Shown: positions 17,741-28,098 of the stretch, piece after piece
Numbering within the stretch: the stretch's first letter is position 1
How the letters are laid out: every line of letters starts with the position of its first letter
Source: Enterococcus rotai
GTDB lineage: Bacteria; Bacillota; Bacilli; Lactobacillales; Enterococcaceae
NCBI RefSeq assembly: GCF_001465345.1
Contig: NZ_CP013655.1
Location: 2,421,554 to 2,485,553, forward strand
Direction: 5' to 3'
Length of the DNA stretch: 64,000 nucleotides
Position numbers and translations under genes: made by a program
Notes under the pieces: model-generated
What the model was told of the DNA's origin: nothing
What the model saw: the letters and a program-made list of their open reading frames with translations, nothing else
Databases searched by the model: none

Positions 17741-17820
17741 TATGGCGTCGAATAGTAAAGCCGTGACAAGTAAACTATAACTGGCTACTCAAGATGCAAT
17801 CGCTAACAAAGAGATAGCTG
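17741..17820 (-). ncRNA. Structured small RNA, copy 4 (minus strand, degenerate)
   Basis: Minus-strand reading: TACAGT (17826-17831), AGCTATC/TTAGCGA region, TTGCATCTTGA where the others have TTGGCAACTTG, GGCTTTACTATT and GACGCCATAAA. The final complementary arm is lost, so this copy is probably inactive. Confidence 0.45.
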
Positions 17821-17849
17821 AATTTACTGTACTAAAAAAAATATTTAAA

Positions 17850-17884
17850 CGGTGCTAGTGCAAAATTACTAGTACCGTTTTTTT
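17850..17884 (+). terminator. Terminator before the broken LXG duplicate
   Basis: CGGTGCTAGT pairs with ACTAGTACCG, followed by seven T. Near copy of 15345-15380. Confidence 0.85.
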
Positions 17885-17887
17885 CAT

Positions 17888-18276
17888 AGTATGAAACAGA
17901 ATTACAAGGGCTCAGAGAGGAGGAAGATGCCCATGGTCAAAATGGTGATTGGTGAAGTTCAAACCCAAACAGAACAAATCAAAGCATTTGGTAAAACCTA
18001 TAGCCAAGCATTGGAATCTGTCTCAAGCGCAACCCAAGGTATTCTATTAGTTGTTGGCATGAGTGGTCAAGGGATGGATAGCATAAAAAACTATATTTCA
18101 AGCACGTATCCAGCTTTATGTAAGGCCGTTATCCTCCACAGCGAAGCAACAGTCCAAGCCAATGAGCAATATCTAGAGGGATATACGTCGTAATGCGGCA
18201 GTGAAGATTTAGATTCAGAAGAATTACAAGATCAAATCAACGAAGCAGATAGATTAATTCAAGGGTTTCAATCCTT
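17888..18276 (+). pseudogene. Truncated duplicate of the LXG toxin 5' end
   Basis: Near-identical DNA copy of 13295-13680, covering the 3' end of the DUF3958-like gene, the AGGAGG site and the first part of the LXG domain. The frame from ATG 17933 ends at TAA 18191 where the intact gene has CAA, a nonsense change. Homology continues to 18276 and then breaks off into unrelated sequence. It is a relic of a second LXG gene or of a recombination event. Bases 18277-18398 hold nothing recognisable. Confidence 0.88.
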
Positions 18277-18398
18277 GTTCATAAATATTATCCTGTCAAT
18301 TACTACATTTAATGGTAAAATTAAAGAAAAGATTAAAAAACGATGAGCAGAAACCTGCTTAGTATTTTAATAACAATCAAAAAAGGAGTGGAATAAAA

Positions 18399-18752
18399 AT
18401 GATGGGCTATGAAAAAGATTGGTTTATGAGACAAGTAAAATCTGCTGTATTTAATCCTTTTAAAAAAGTATCAGAAGTTCAAGTCATGCCAATGATTCAA
18501 GTGACAGATGAAGGAACTGGAGAAAATTATTCTGTTCCAATCCAAAGCTATCTTTCAGAACTAATTTTAACATTAAAAGTAAACCAAGCTGAAAACATAC
18601 TATTTTCAGAATCTAAAAAAATGACAGATGAACAGTTTTTTGACTTAGGTAACTGGTTTTATGACCTCGTGGAGGAGTTATCAGATGAAGAATTAACAAG
18701 AGCTGATTTTTCAAGAACAGAAATCACTCAAGGGAGAGCAGAATTAGTCTGA
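18399..18752 (+). CDS. DUF6483-like small protein
   Basis: A 117-residue acidic helical protein that begins MGYEKDWFMRQVKSA and ends with a DEQFFDLGNWFYDLVEEL region. The YEKDWxMRQ start resembles the DUF6483 family of short Firmicute proteins, function unknown. AAGGAG precedes two adjacent ATG codons. It ends the LXG locus and may be another immunity-type gene, or simply the flank. Confidence 0.6.
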   Translation: MMGYEKDWFMRQVKSAVFNPFKKVSEVQVMPMIQVTDEGTGENYSVPIQSYLSELILTLKVNQAENILFSESKKMTDEQFFDLGNWFYDLVEELSDEELTRADFSRTEITQGRAELV

Positions 18753-18790
18753 GCAATAAAAAAAGCATTTTTGAATTATTTCGTTTTCTT

Positions 18791-18819
18791 TTGACAATTA
18801 GAAAAATATGAACTATGAT
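18791..18819 (+). promoter_or_regulatory. Promoter of the M-box/mgtA transcript
   Basis: TTGACA (18791-18796), a 17-base spacer and TATGAT (18814-18819), 27 bases before the riboswitch. Confidence 0.85.
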
Positions 18820-18845
18820 GAATAAGGATTAAGAACTGAATAATT

Positions 18846-19000
18846 GTTAGGTGAGGCTCCTATTTGGACACATGCTGCTGCCGCGAAAGAATCGAGAGAC
18901 TCTTAGTTGGTTGAACAGGAATGATCGTGAAGGTCATTCATAACGTAGCTGATAAGAAATTATCTACGCCCTATAGTGCTAAAGCTCAACGATAGAGAAA
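18846..19000 (+). promoter_or_regulatory. M-box (ykoK) magnesium riboswitch
   Basis: The conserved M-box blocks occur in order: GTTAGGTGAGGCTCCTATTT, GGACACATGCTGCTGCC, CGAGAGAC, ACAGGAATGATCG, AAGGTCATTC, CTACGCCCTATAGTGCTAAA and GCTCAACGA. This RNA folds compactly at high Mg2+ and lets the following terminator form, shutting off Mg2+ importers. Here it precedes mgtA. Confidence 0.95.
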
Positions 19001-19022
19001 CTTTTATTTAAGTTGCTATTTC

Positions 19023-19054
19023 ACGCACACTCTATTGTTGAGTGTGCGTTTTGT
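19023..19054 (+). terminator. Riboswitch-controlled terminator
   Basis: ACGCACACTC pairs with GAGTGTGCGT, followed by TTTGTTG. Expression platform of the M-box. Confidence 0.88.
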
Positions 19055-19154
19055 TGTTTAACACAGATTGCTCAGCAATCTGATGTTAAACAGTACAAGA
19101 CGACTGAAAGGAGAGTTGTAACCTTTGCTTTGAATCACTGCGACTGGCTCCGCC

Positions 19155-19293
19155 AGAGCAGATGATGAAAAGTACTTGGCGACCATAGGGAGTGAAGTTC
19201 CGCAAAAAGAAACAAACAGCCAGAAGAAAAACAAAAGCCAGCTAGCAAAAACTCTAAGAGTTGAAGAGCAGATGATGAAAAGTACTTGGCGAC
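19155..19293 (+). repeat. 29 bp direct repeat in the mgtA leader
   Basis: The same 29 bases, beginning AGAGCAGATGATG and ending TACTTGGCGAC, occur at 19155-19183 and 19265-19293. Each contains ATGATG opening a short frame MMKSTWR: the first ends after 8 codons, the second runs 28 codons to 19358. A related sequence is at 11748-11762. The remainder of the 19055-19499 leader has no other gene I can support. Confidence 0.7.
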
Positions 19294-19499
19294 AGCAAGG
19301 AGCAGTATTCAAGATAATAAAATCACCACCTAACAAAAAATCCATCGTTCCAAAATAAAACAAAGAGAGGAAGAGCCACATGGAAGACCCCAGTCAGTCG
19401 AGCAATAAACTAAATGTCCCCTTCATCTTAGAAACGATGGAATTGAAATAATAATTCTTTCCCCTTCTATATTGGATGAAGCAAAAGGAGGAAAAGATA

Positions 19500-22112
19500 A
19501 TGATGAACAAAAAAATAGCAGATATCAAGAAAACAACAAAAGACCAAGAATTAAGAAAATTAGCAATGTTGTCTGAACGTGAATTGATGATGGAACTTCG
19601 TACATCAGAAAAAGGACTATCTGAAGAAGATGCCAAAAATCGTTTAGAAGAATATGGACCAAATGAAGTATCAGCACAAAAACCGACTCCAGCAATTATG
19701 ATGTTTTTAGAAGCATTTAAAGATCCATTTGTTTATGTATTAGCTTTATTGATGGTGGTATCAGCTGTTACCAAAGATTTTGAAGCTGCACTTGTGATGG
19801 GAATCATGATTTTAGCTAGTGTTATTATTGCCTTTATTCAAGAGTATCGTTCCCAAAAAGCGAGTTTGAATTTAAAAGAACTTATTGAAAATACAACTGC
19901 TGTGACGCGTGCGGGTCAAACGAAAGAAATTCCAATGGACGAAGTTGTCCCAGGAGATATTGTAACGCTGGCCACAGGAGATATGATACCAGCAGATGCC
20001 GTGTTGATTTGGACAAAGGATTTGTTTATCAATCAGTCGTCTTTGACAGGTGAATCAATGCCAGTCGAAAAGTTTGTGGATGCAGGAATCGATAAAAACT
20101 CAGAAACAGTTTCTGCTTTAGATATGCAGGACTTGATATTTATGGGAACGGATGTATTAAGTGGACAAGGGAAAGCGATTATCCTGAAAACTGGTCAACA
20201 TACATTTTTCGGGGATATTGCTAAGAATGCGACGACCCAGCGTGGAAAAACTTCCTTTGATATCGGGTTAACAAAAGTGAGCAAATTTCTATTAAGAATG
20301 GTTATGATTCTGTTTCCAATCGTATTTTTGATCAATGGAATTACCAAAGGCGAATGGGGCGAAGCCTTTTTCTTCGCAATCGCAGTGGCTGTGGGCTTAA
20401 CACCTGAGATGCTTCCAATGATCGTAACTAGTAACTTAGCAAAAGGTGCGTTAAGTTTATCAAAACATAAAGTAATCGTGAAAGAATTACCTTCTATTCA
20501 AAATTTAGGTAGCATGGATATTCTTTGTACTGATAAAACAGGAACAATCACGGAGGACAAAGTTGTGCTGGTTCAACATCTAGACCCATTAGGTGAAGTC
20601 AATAATCAAGTTTTAGATATGGCCTTTTTAAATTCTCATTATCAAACAGGTTGGAAAAACTTAATGGATATCGCTGTAATCAATTTTTATGAGGAAAACA
20701 AGAATCAAAGCCCTTATCATTCAGTGACAAAATTAGATGAAATTCCGTTTGATTTTTCCCGTCGTCGCTTAACAGTAGTTGTCAATGCAGATGGTCATCA
20801 ATTTATGATCACAAAAGGTGCTGTTGAAGAGATGGAGGCCGTTTGTACACATGCGGAAATCAATGGGGAAATTGTTCCGTTAACACCTGAATTGCAAAAA
20901 AGAATGCGTGAAGTAAATATCCGAATGAACGAGCAAGGGATGCGAGCTTTAGCTGTTGCTGTAAAAAAAGATGTTCATAGTGAAGCCATTTATAGTGTCG
21001 AAGATGAACAAGGAATGACATTGATTGGTTTTATGGGGTTTTTAGATCCTGCCAAAAAATCAGCGATTACTGCAATCAAGTCTTTACATCAACATGGCGT
21101 TAATGTAAAAGTTCTAACGGGTGATAATGATATCGTTGCTAAAAAAGTTTGTCGCGATGTAGGAATAGAAGTGTCACATGTCGTACTTGGTTCTGATATC
21201 GATAATATGTCGGATGAACAAATGAAAGAAGAGGTCGAAAAAACCAATTTATTTGCAAAATTGAACCCGATGCAAAAGTCCAGAATCATCGAAACACTTC
21301 AAGGTAATGGTCATACAGTTGGTTTTATGGGAGATGGAATCAATGATGCACCAGCACTTCGTAAAGCAGATGTAGGAATTTCGGTTGATACAGCAGCCGA
21401 TATAACAAAAGACGCTAGCTCAATCATTTTACTGGAAAAGAGTTTGAACGTTTTAGAAGATGGTGTGATCGAAGGTCGAAAAGTTTTTAGCAATATGATG
21501 AAATATATCAAGATTACCATCAGTTCAAACTTTGGAAATGTTTTTTCAATATTGATCGCAAGTGCCTTTTTACCATTCTTACCAATGCTTTCGATTCAAT
21601 TATTGATTCAAAATTTGATTTATGATATCGCACAATTGGCTATTCCTTGGGATAACGTTGATGAGGAAGATTTACTGAAACCTGTGCGTTGGGAAACAAA
21701 TGGCCTGATGAAATTTACTTTGTGCATTGGTCCAGTAAGTAGCATATTTGATATCATGACCTATCTGGTGATGTGGTTTGTTTTCAGTGCAAATACAGTA
21801 GGCAGTCAACATTTATTCCAAACTGGTTGGTTTGTAGTCGGTTTAGTGAGCCAAACATTGGTTGTTCAAATGGTCCGGACAAGAAAACTCCCATTTATAC
21901 AAAGTATCGCATCACCTGCTGTGATTCTTTCTAGTTTAGGCGCAGTGGGCTTAGGATTATTGATTGTCTTGACACCAATTCGAGAGGTTTTCGACTTTGT
22001 GAAACTTCCAGCTAATTATTGGGGCTGGTTCATTTTGATCATTGTACTATATTTGATCACAGTAGAATTTGCTAAACGACTATATATTCATATCACTAAA
22101 GAGTGGATTTAA
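19500..22112 (+). CDS. mgtA: Magnesium-translocating P-type ATPase
   Basis: An 870-residue P3B-type ATPase that imports Mg2+ across the membrane at the cost of ATP. It shows the N-terminal cation-ATPase domain, the actuator loop with LTGESMPVEK, the phosphorylation site LCTDKTGTITEDKV, the nucleotide domain with MITKGAVEEM, the hinge VGFMGDGINDAPALRKADVG, and ten membrane helices. ATG at 19500 has AGGAGG 8 bases upstream. Transcription is governed by the M-box. Length and all motifs are intact. Confidence 0.96.
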   Translation: MMNKKIADIKKTTKDQELRKLAMLSERELMMELRTSEKGLSEEDAKNRLEEYGPNEVSAQKPTPAIMMFLEAFKDPFVYVLALLMVVSAVTKDFEAALVMGIMILASVIIAFIQEYRSQKASLNLKELIENTTAVTRAGQTKEIPMDEVVPGDIVTLATGDMIPADAVLIWTKDLFINQSSLTGESMPVEKFVDAGIDKNSETVSALDMQDLIFMGTDVLSGQGKAIILKTGQHTFFGDIAKNATTQRGKTSFDIGLTKVSKFLLRMVMILFPIVFLINGITKGEWGEAFFFAIAVAVGLTPEMLPMIVTSNLAKGALSLSKHKVIVKELPSIQNLGSMDILCTDKTGTITEDKVVLVQHLDPLGEVNNQVLDMAFLNSHYQTGWKNLMDIAVINFYEENKNQSPYHSVTKLDEIPFDFSRRRLTVVVNADGHQFMITKGAVEEMEAVCTHAEINGEIVPLTPELQKRMREVNIRMNEQGMRALAVAVKKDVHSEAIYSVEDEQGMTLIGFMGFLDPAKKSAITAIKSLHQHGVNVKVLTGDNDIVAKKVCRDVGIEVSHVVLGSDIDNMSDEQMKEEVEKTNLFAKLNPMQKSRIIETLQGNGHTVGFMGDGINDAPALRKADVGISVDTAADITKDASSIILLEKSLNVLEDGVIEGRKVFSNMMKYIKITISSNFGNVFSILIASAFLPFLPMLSIQLLIQNLIYDIAQLAIPWDNVDEEDLLKPVRWETNGLMKFTLCIGPVSSIFDIMTYLVMWFVFSANTVGSQHLFQTGWFVVGLVSQTLVVQMVRTRKLPFIQSIASPAVILSSLGAVGLGLLIVLTPIREVFDFVKLPANYWGWFILIIVLYLITVEFAKRLYIHITKEWI

Positions 22113-22297
22113 TTTAGAAAAATACTGATTTTATTTTTAAGAGACAGCTGATTTAACAAATGGAAGACTTCGATCTACTTTTTCAAGGAAAGATGATGAA
22201 GTGTAAAAAAACGAAAAATAGCATTAGGATCAACATTGTTATTCGTGAATATTGAAGAAAAATACCGTTTAATTTATTAATATTCGCTTTTTATGAG

Positions 22298-22341
22298 GCA
22301 AAGACAAAATCAATAGAATTTTGTCTTTGCTTATTTTTTTA
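22298..22341 (+). terminator. Terminator of mgtA
   Basis: GCAAAGACAAAA pairs exactly with TTTTGTCTTTGC, followed by TTATTTTTTT. Nothing is recognised in the 185 bases between mgtA and this hairpin. Confidence 0.9.
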
Positions 22342-23799
<1,458 letters not shown>

Positions 23800-23801
23800 T
23801 C

Positions 23802-24779
23802 ATGGCACAAAAAACAATGATCCAAGCAATTACAGATGCCTTAGCTCTTGAAATAGAGAAAGACGAAAACGTCTTGGTCTTCGGTGAAGACGTTGGTAAA
23901 AACGGCGGAGTTTTCCGTGCGACTGAAGGTTTACAAGAAAAATTTGGCGAAGACCGTGTCTTCGATACTCCTTTAGCAGAATCTGGAATCGGTGGTTTAG
24001 CTTTCGGGTTAGCATTAGAAGGATACCGTCCAGTTCCTGAAATCCAATTCTTTGGATTCGTATTTGAAGTCTTTGACGAAATCGTAGGTCAAATGGCTCG
24101 TACTCGTTACCGTATGGGCGGAACACGTAACATGCCTATTACTGTTCGTGCGCCTTTTGGTGGTGGTGTGCATACACCAGAACTTCACTCAGATAACTTA
24201 GAAGGATTGATTGCTCAATCTCCTGGTATCCGTGTGGTTATTCCATCAAATCCATATGATGCAAAAGGACTATTGATTTCTGCAATCAGAAGCAATGACC
24301 CTGTTGTCTATCTAGAGCACATGAAACTTTACCGTTCATTCCGTGAAGAAGTGCCTGAAGAAGCATATGAAGTGCCTTTGGATAAAGCAGCTGTTACCCG
24401 CGAAGGTACTGATGTTTCTATCATTACTTACGGTGCAATGGTTCGTGAAGCAATTAAAGCCGCTGACAATTTAGCAAAAGACAATATTTCTGTTGAAATC
24501 ATTGACTTGCGTACTGTCGCTCCTTTAGATGTTGAAACAATCATCAAATCAGTTGAAAAAACTGGTCGCGTAGTAGTCGTTCAAGAAGCACAAAAACAAG
24601 CTGGCGTTGGTGCTATGGTTGTTTCTGAAATTTCTGAACGTGCAGTATTATCATTAGAAGCGCCAATTGGCCGTGTATCTGCACCAGATACAATCTTCCC
24701 ATTTGGACAAGCAGAAAACATTTGGTTGCCAAATGCTAAAGATATCGAAGCGAAAGCTAGAGAAATCGCAGAATTTTAA
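23802..24779 (+). CDS. pdhB: Pyruvate dehydrogenase E1 component, beta subunit
   Basis: A 325-residue partner of PdhA. Motifs: [57 protein letters not shown], and the C-terminal transketolase domain with [19 protein letters not shown]. It begins 2 bp after pdhA with AAGGAG as ribosome site. Full length. Confidence 0.97.
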   Translation: MAQKTMIQAITDALALEIEKDENVLVFGEDVGKNGGVFRATEGLQEKFGEDRVFDTPLAESGIGGLAFGLALEGYRPVPEIQFFGFVFEVFDEIVGQMARTRYRMGGTRNMPITVRAPFGGGVHTPELHSDNLEGLIAQSPGIRVVIPSNPYDAKGLLISAIRSNDPVVYLEHMKLYRSFREEVPEEAYEVPLDKAAVTREGTDVSIITYGAMVREAIKAADNLAKDNISVEIIDLRTVAPLDVETIIKSVEKTGRVVVVQEAQKQAGVGAMVVSEISERAVLSLEAPIGRVSAPDTIFPFGQAENIWLPNAKDIEAKAREIAEF

Positions 24780-24820
24780 TTAGAAACTAAATAAAATTTA
24801 CTTTAAAAATATGCCTTGAT

Positions 24821-24848
24821 TTTCACGTGATAACTGATCACGTGGAAA
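24821..24848 (+). repeat. Hairpin between pdhB and pdhC
   Basis: TTTCACGTGAT pairs with ATCACGTGGAAA. There is no T run after it, so it is more likely an RNA processing or stability element than a terminator. Confidence 0.6.
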
Positions 24849-24916
24849 TTTAGCGTTGTTATTTGCAGTAAATGACTAGTTAGACAGATACGATAAAGGA
24901 AGGGAAGGCTTAAAAA

Positions 24917-26563
24917 ATGGCTTATCAATTTAAATTACCAGATATTGGTGAAGGTATTGCAGAAGGCGAAATCGTAAAATGGTTCGTTAAAGCAGGAGAT
25001 ACCATCAATGAAGATGATACATTATTAGAAGTTCAAAACGATAAATCTGTAGAAGAGATTCCATCTCCAGTTACAGGAACAGTTAAATCTATCGTAGTAC
25101 CAGAAGGCACTGTAGCAAATGTTGGAGATGTATTGATCGAAATCGATGCACCTGGACATCCTGAAAATGACGCTGCACCAGCAGCTCCAGCTCAAGAACA
25201 AACGCCTGCTCAACCAGCAGCAACTCCAGAAGCGCCAGCAGCTGACAACGGCGGCGGTGTATTCCAATTTAAATTACCAGATATCGGTGAAGGTATTGCA
25301 GAAGGCGAAATCGTAAAATGGTTCGTTAAATCAGGCGATACAATCAACGAAGATGATACTTTATTGGAAGTTCAAAACGACAAATCTGTTGAAGAAATCC
25401 CTTCACCAGTTACAGGAACAGTTAAAAACATCGTTGTTCCAGAAGGTACAGTAGCAAATGTTGGAGATGTATTGATCGAAATCGATGCACCTGGACATAA
25501 TTCTGCACCAAGCGCGTCTGCTCCAGCAGCAAGTGCACCTGCTCAAACAGAACAAGCAGCACCAGCTCCAGCTGCTTCAACAGGTGTTGTAGCAGCTGCT
25601 GATCCAAACAAACGTGTGTTGGCTATGCCATCAGTACGTCAATTCGCTCGTGAAAAAGATGTAGATATCACACAAGTTGCACCAACTGGAAAAGGTGGAC
25701 GTGTTACAAAAGCGGATATCGAAAGCTTTATTTCAGGTGGCGGACAAGCAGCAGCGCCAGCACAAGCTGAACAAACTGCAGCAACTCCACAAGCAACAGC
25801 TACGACTGAAACAGCAGCGCCAAAAGCTCCTGCTAAACCTTTTGTTTCTGATTTAGGTGAAGCGGAAACTCGTGAGAAAATGACACCAACTCGTAAAGCA
25901 ATTGCTAAAGCGATGGTTAACAGTAAACATACTGCACCACACGTTACATTGCATGACGAAGTTGAAGTATCTAAATTATGGGATCACCGTAAGAAATTTA
26001 AAGATGTTGCTGCTGCAAACGGCACAAAATTAACATTCTTACCATATGTTGTTAAAGCGTTAACTGCAACAGTTCAAAAATTCCCAATCTTGAATGCATC
26101 AATTGATGACGCAGCACAAGAAATCGTATATAAAAACTACTATAACATTGGTATCGCAACAGATACTGATCATGGTTTATATGTACCAAACGTTAAAAAT
26201 GCGAATACGAAGAGCATGTTTGCGATCGCTGATGAAATCAACGAAAAAGCAGCTCTTGCAATTGATGGTAAATTAACTGCTGCGGATATGCGTGATGGTT
26301 CTATCACAATCAGTAATATTGGTTCAGTTGGTGGTGGCTGGTTTACACCAGTTATCAACTACCCTGAAGTTGCAATTTTAGGTGTTGGTACAATTGCTAC
26401 TCAACCAGTTGTAAATGCAGACGGTGAAATCGTTGTTGGACGTGTTATGAAACTTTCAATGAGCTTTGACCACCGTATCGTTGACGGAGCAACTGCTCAA
26501 AAAGCAATGAACAACATCAAGCGTTTATTAGCTGATCCAGAATTACTATTAATGGAAGGATGA
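24917..26563 (+). CDS. pdhC: Dihydrolipoamide acetyltransferase (E2), two lipoyl domains
   Basis: Core of the pyruvate dehydrogenase complex, moving acetyl groups to CoA. The 548 residues comprise lipoyl domain 1 (about 1-80, lipoyl Lys in [13 protein letters not shown] near 42) and an Ala/Pro linker. Lipoyl domain 2 (about 116-195, Lys near 155) and a second linker follow, then the E1/E3-binding domain ([17 protein letters not shown]) and the catalytic domain with the HxxxDG motif in [12 protein letters not shown] near 518. The two lipoyl domains are almost identical at DNA and protein level. Confidence 0.97.
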   Translation: MAYQFKLPDIGEGIAEGEIVKWFVKAGDTINEDDTLLEVQNDKSVEEIPSPVTGTVKSIVVPEGTVANVGDVLIEIDAPGHPENDAAPAAPAQEQTPAQPAATPEAPAADNGGGVFQFKLPDIGEGIAEGEIVKWFVKSGDTINEDDTLLEVQNDKSVEEIPSPVTGTVKNIVVPEGTVANVGDVLIEIDAPGHNSAPSASAPAASAPAQTEQAAPAPAASTGVVAAADPNKRVLAMPSVRQFAREKDVDITQVAPTGKGGRVTKADIESFISGGGQAAAPAQAEQTAATPQATATTETAAPKAPAKPFVSDLGEAETREKMTPTRKAIAKAMVNSKHTAPHVTLHDEVEVSKLWDHRKKFKDVAAANGTKLTFLPYVVKALTATVQKFPILNASIDDAAQEIVYKNYYNIGIATDTDHGLYVPNVKNANTKSMFAIADEINEKAALAIDGKLTAADMRDGSITISNIGSVGGGWFTPVINYPEVAILGVGTIATQPVVNADGEIVVGRVMKLSMSFDHRIVDGATAQKAMNNIKRLLADPELLLMEG

Positions 26564-26570
26564 TTATCAG

Positions 26571-27977
26571 ATGGTAGTAGGAGATTTCGCCATTGAATTA
26601 GATACAGTCGTAATTGGTTCAGGCCCTGGAGGATACGTTGCAGCAATTCGTGCTGCTGAAATGGGTCAAAAAGTTGCGATCATTGAACGTGAGTTTATCG
26701 GCGGTGTATGTTTGAACGTTGGATGTATTCCTTCTAAAGCATTGATCGCAGCAGGACATCACTATCAAGAATCACTAGATTCAACTATGTTTGGTGTAAC
26801 AGCTAAAGATGTTGAGTTAGACTTTACAAAAACACAAGAATGGAAAGACAACAAAGTTGTTAATACGTTGACAAGTGGTGTTGGTTTCCTTCTTAAAAAA
26901 CATAAAATCGAAATTATTGAAGGAGAAGCGTTCTTCGTTGATGAAAACACATTACGTGTCATTCATCCGGATTCAGCGCAAACTTACTCATTCAATAATG
27001 CAATCGTAGCAACAGGTTCTCGCCCAATCGAAATCCCAGGATTTAAATTTGGTGGACGTGTCTTAGATTCTACTGGTGGTTTGAACTTGAAAGAAGTACC
27101 TAAGAAATTTGTAATCATCGGTGGCGGTGTTATCGGTGCAGAATTAGGTGGAGCATACGCTAACCTAGGTTCAGAAGTAACAATTTTAGAAGGTAGCCCT
27201 TCAATCTTACCAACTTATGAAAAAGACATGGTTAAACTAGTTACAGACGACTTCAAGAAGAAAAATGTAACAGTTGTAACAAAAGCCATGGCTAAAGAAG
27301 CAATCGACAACGGCGACAGCGTAACAGTTAAATATGAAGTAGACGGCAAAGAAGAATCAGTCACTGCTGACTATGTAATGGTAACAGTTGGACGTCGTCC
27401 AAACACAGATGATCTTGGTTTAGAACAAGCAGGTGTTGAAGTTGGCGAACGTGGTTTAGTTAAAGTGGACAAACAAGGTAGAACAAACGTATCAAACATC
27501 TTCGCTATTGGGGATATCGTACCAGGTGCTGCTCTTGCTCATAAAGCAAGCTACGAAGCAAAAATTGCTGCTGAAGCAATTTCTGGTAAAAAAGTAGAAG
27601 TGGACTACAAAGCAATGCCTGCAGTAGCCTTCACTGATCCTGAATTAGCAAGTGTTGGTATGACAATCGCTGAAGCCAAAGAAGCGGGATTAGAAGCAAC
27701 AGCTTACAAATTCCCATTCGCTGGTAATGGCCGTGCTATTTCTTTAGGTAAAACTGAAGGATTCGTACGTTTGGTAACAACAAACGAAGACAATGTGATT
27801 ATCGGAGCACAAATCGGCGGAGTTGGCGCAAGTGATATGATTTCTGAATTATCATTAGCGGTTGAATCTGGCATGAATGCTGAAGATATTGCATTAACGA
27901 TCCATCCACACCCATCTTTAGGGGAAATTACTATGGATGCTTCTGAATTGGCTTTAGGTTTGCCAATTCATATTTAA
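26571..27977 (+). CDS. pdhD: Dihydrolipoamide dehydrogenase (E3)
   Basis: Flavoprotein that reoxidises dihydrolipoamide with NAD+. Its 468 residues show the FAD site [19 protein letters not shown], the redox disulfide [15 protein letters not shown], the NAD site [34 protein letters not shown], and the interface His-Glu pair HPHPSLGE. Start ATG 26571 follows GGAAGGATG, 7 bp after pdhC. Last gene of the operon. Confidence 0.97.
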   Translation: MVVGDFAIELDTVVIGSGPGGYVAAIRAAEMGQKVAIIEREFIGGVCLNVGCIPSKALIAAGHHYQESLDSTMFGVTAKDVELDFTKTQEWKDNKVVNTLTSGVGFLLKKHKIEIIEGEAFFVDENTLRVIHPDSAQTYSFNNAIVATGSRPIEIPGFKFGGRVLDSTGGLNLKEVPKKFVIIGGGVIGAELGGAYANLGSEVTILEGSPSILPTYEKDMVKLVTDDFKKKNVTVVTKAMAKEAIDNGDSVTVKYEVDGKEESVTADYVMVTVGRRPNTDDLGLEQAGVEVGERGLVKVDKQGRTNVSNIFAIGDIVPGAALAHKASYEAKIAAEAISGKKVEVDYKAMPAVAFTDPELASVGMTIAEAKEAGLEATAYKFPFAGNGRAISLGKTEGFVRLVTTNEDNVIIGAQIGGVGASDMISELSLAVESGMNAEDIALTIHPHPSLGEITMDASELALGLPIHI

Positions 27978-28000
27978 ATAGCATATTTGTCACACAAAGA

Positions 28001-28035
28001 AAGACCGAGCTAGCCAAGCTCGGTCTTTTGTTTTG
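28001..28035 (+). terminator. Terminator of the pdh operon
   Basis: AAGACCGAGCT pairs with AGCTCGGTCTT, followed by TTGTTTTG. A second hairpin, CCCTTATCAAGT/ACTTGATAAGGG at 28054-28088, may serve the convergent gene. Confidence 0.88.
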
Positions 28036-28098
28036 CACTAGCTTAATAAATAGCCCTTATCAAGTAAGGAATAATAACTTGATAAGGGGAGGGAGTAA

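Noticed and set aside
18846..19000. Toxin-locus small RNA
   Set aside because: Conserved blocks match the M-box magnesium riboswitch and the next gene is mgtA.
24821..24848. Terminator splitting the pdh operon
   Set aside because: Good stem but no T run after it, and pdhC/pdhD have no other clear promoter.
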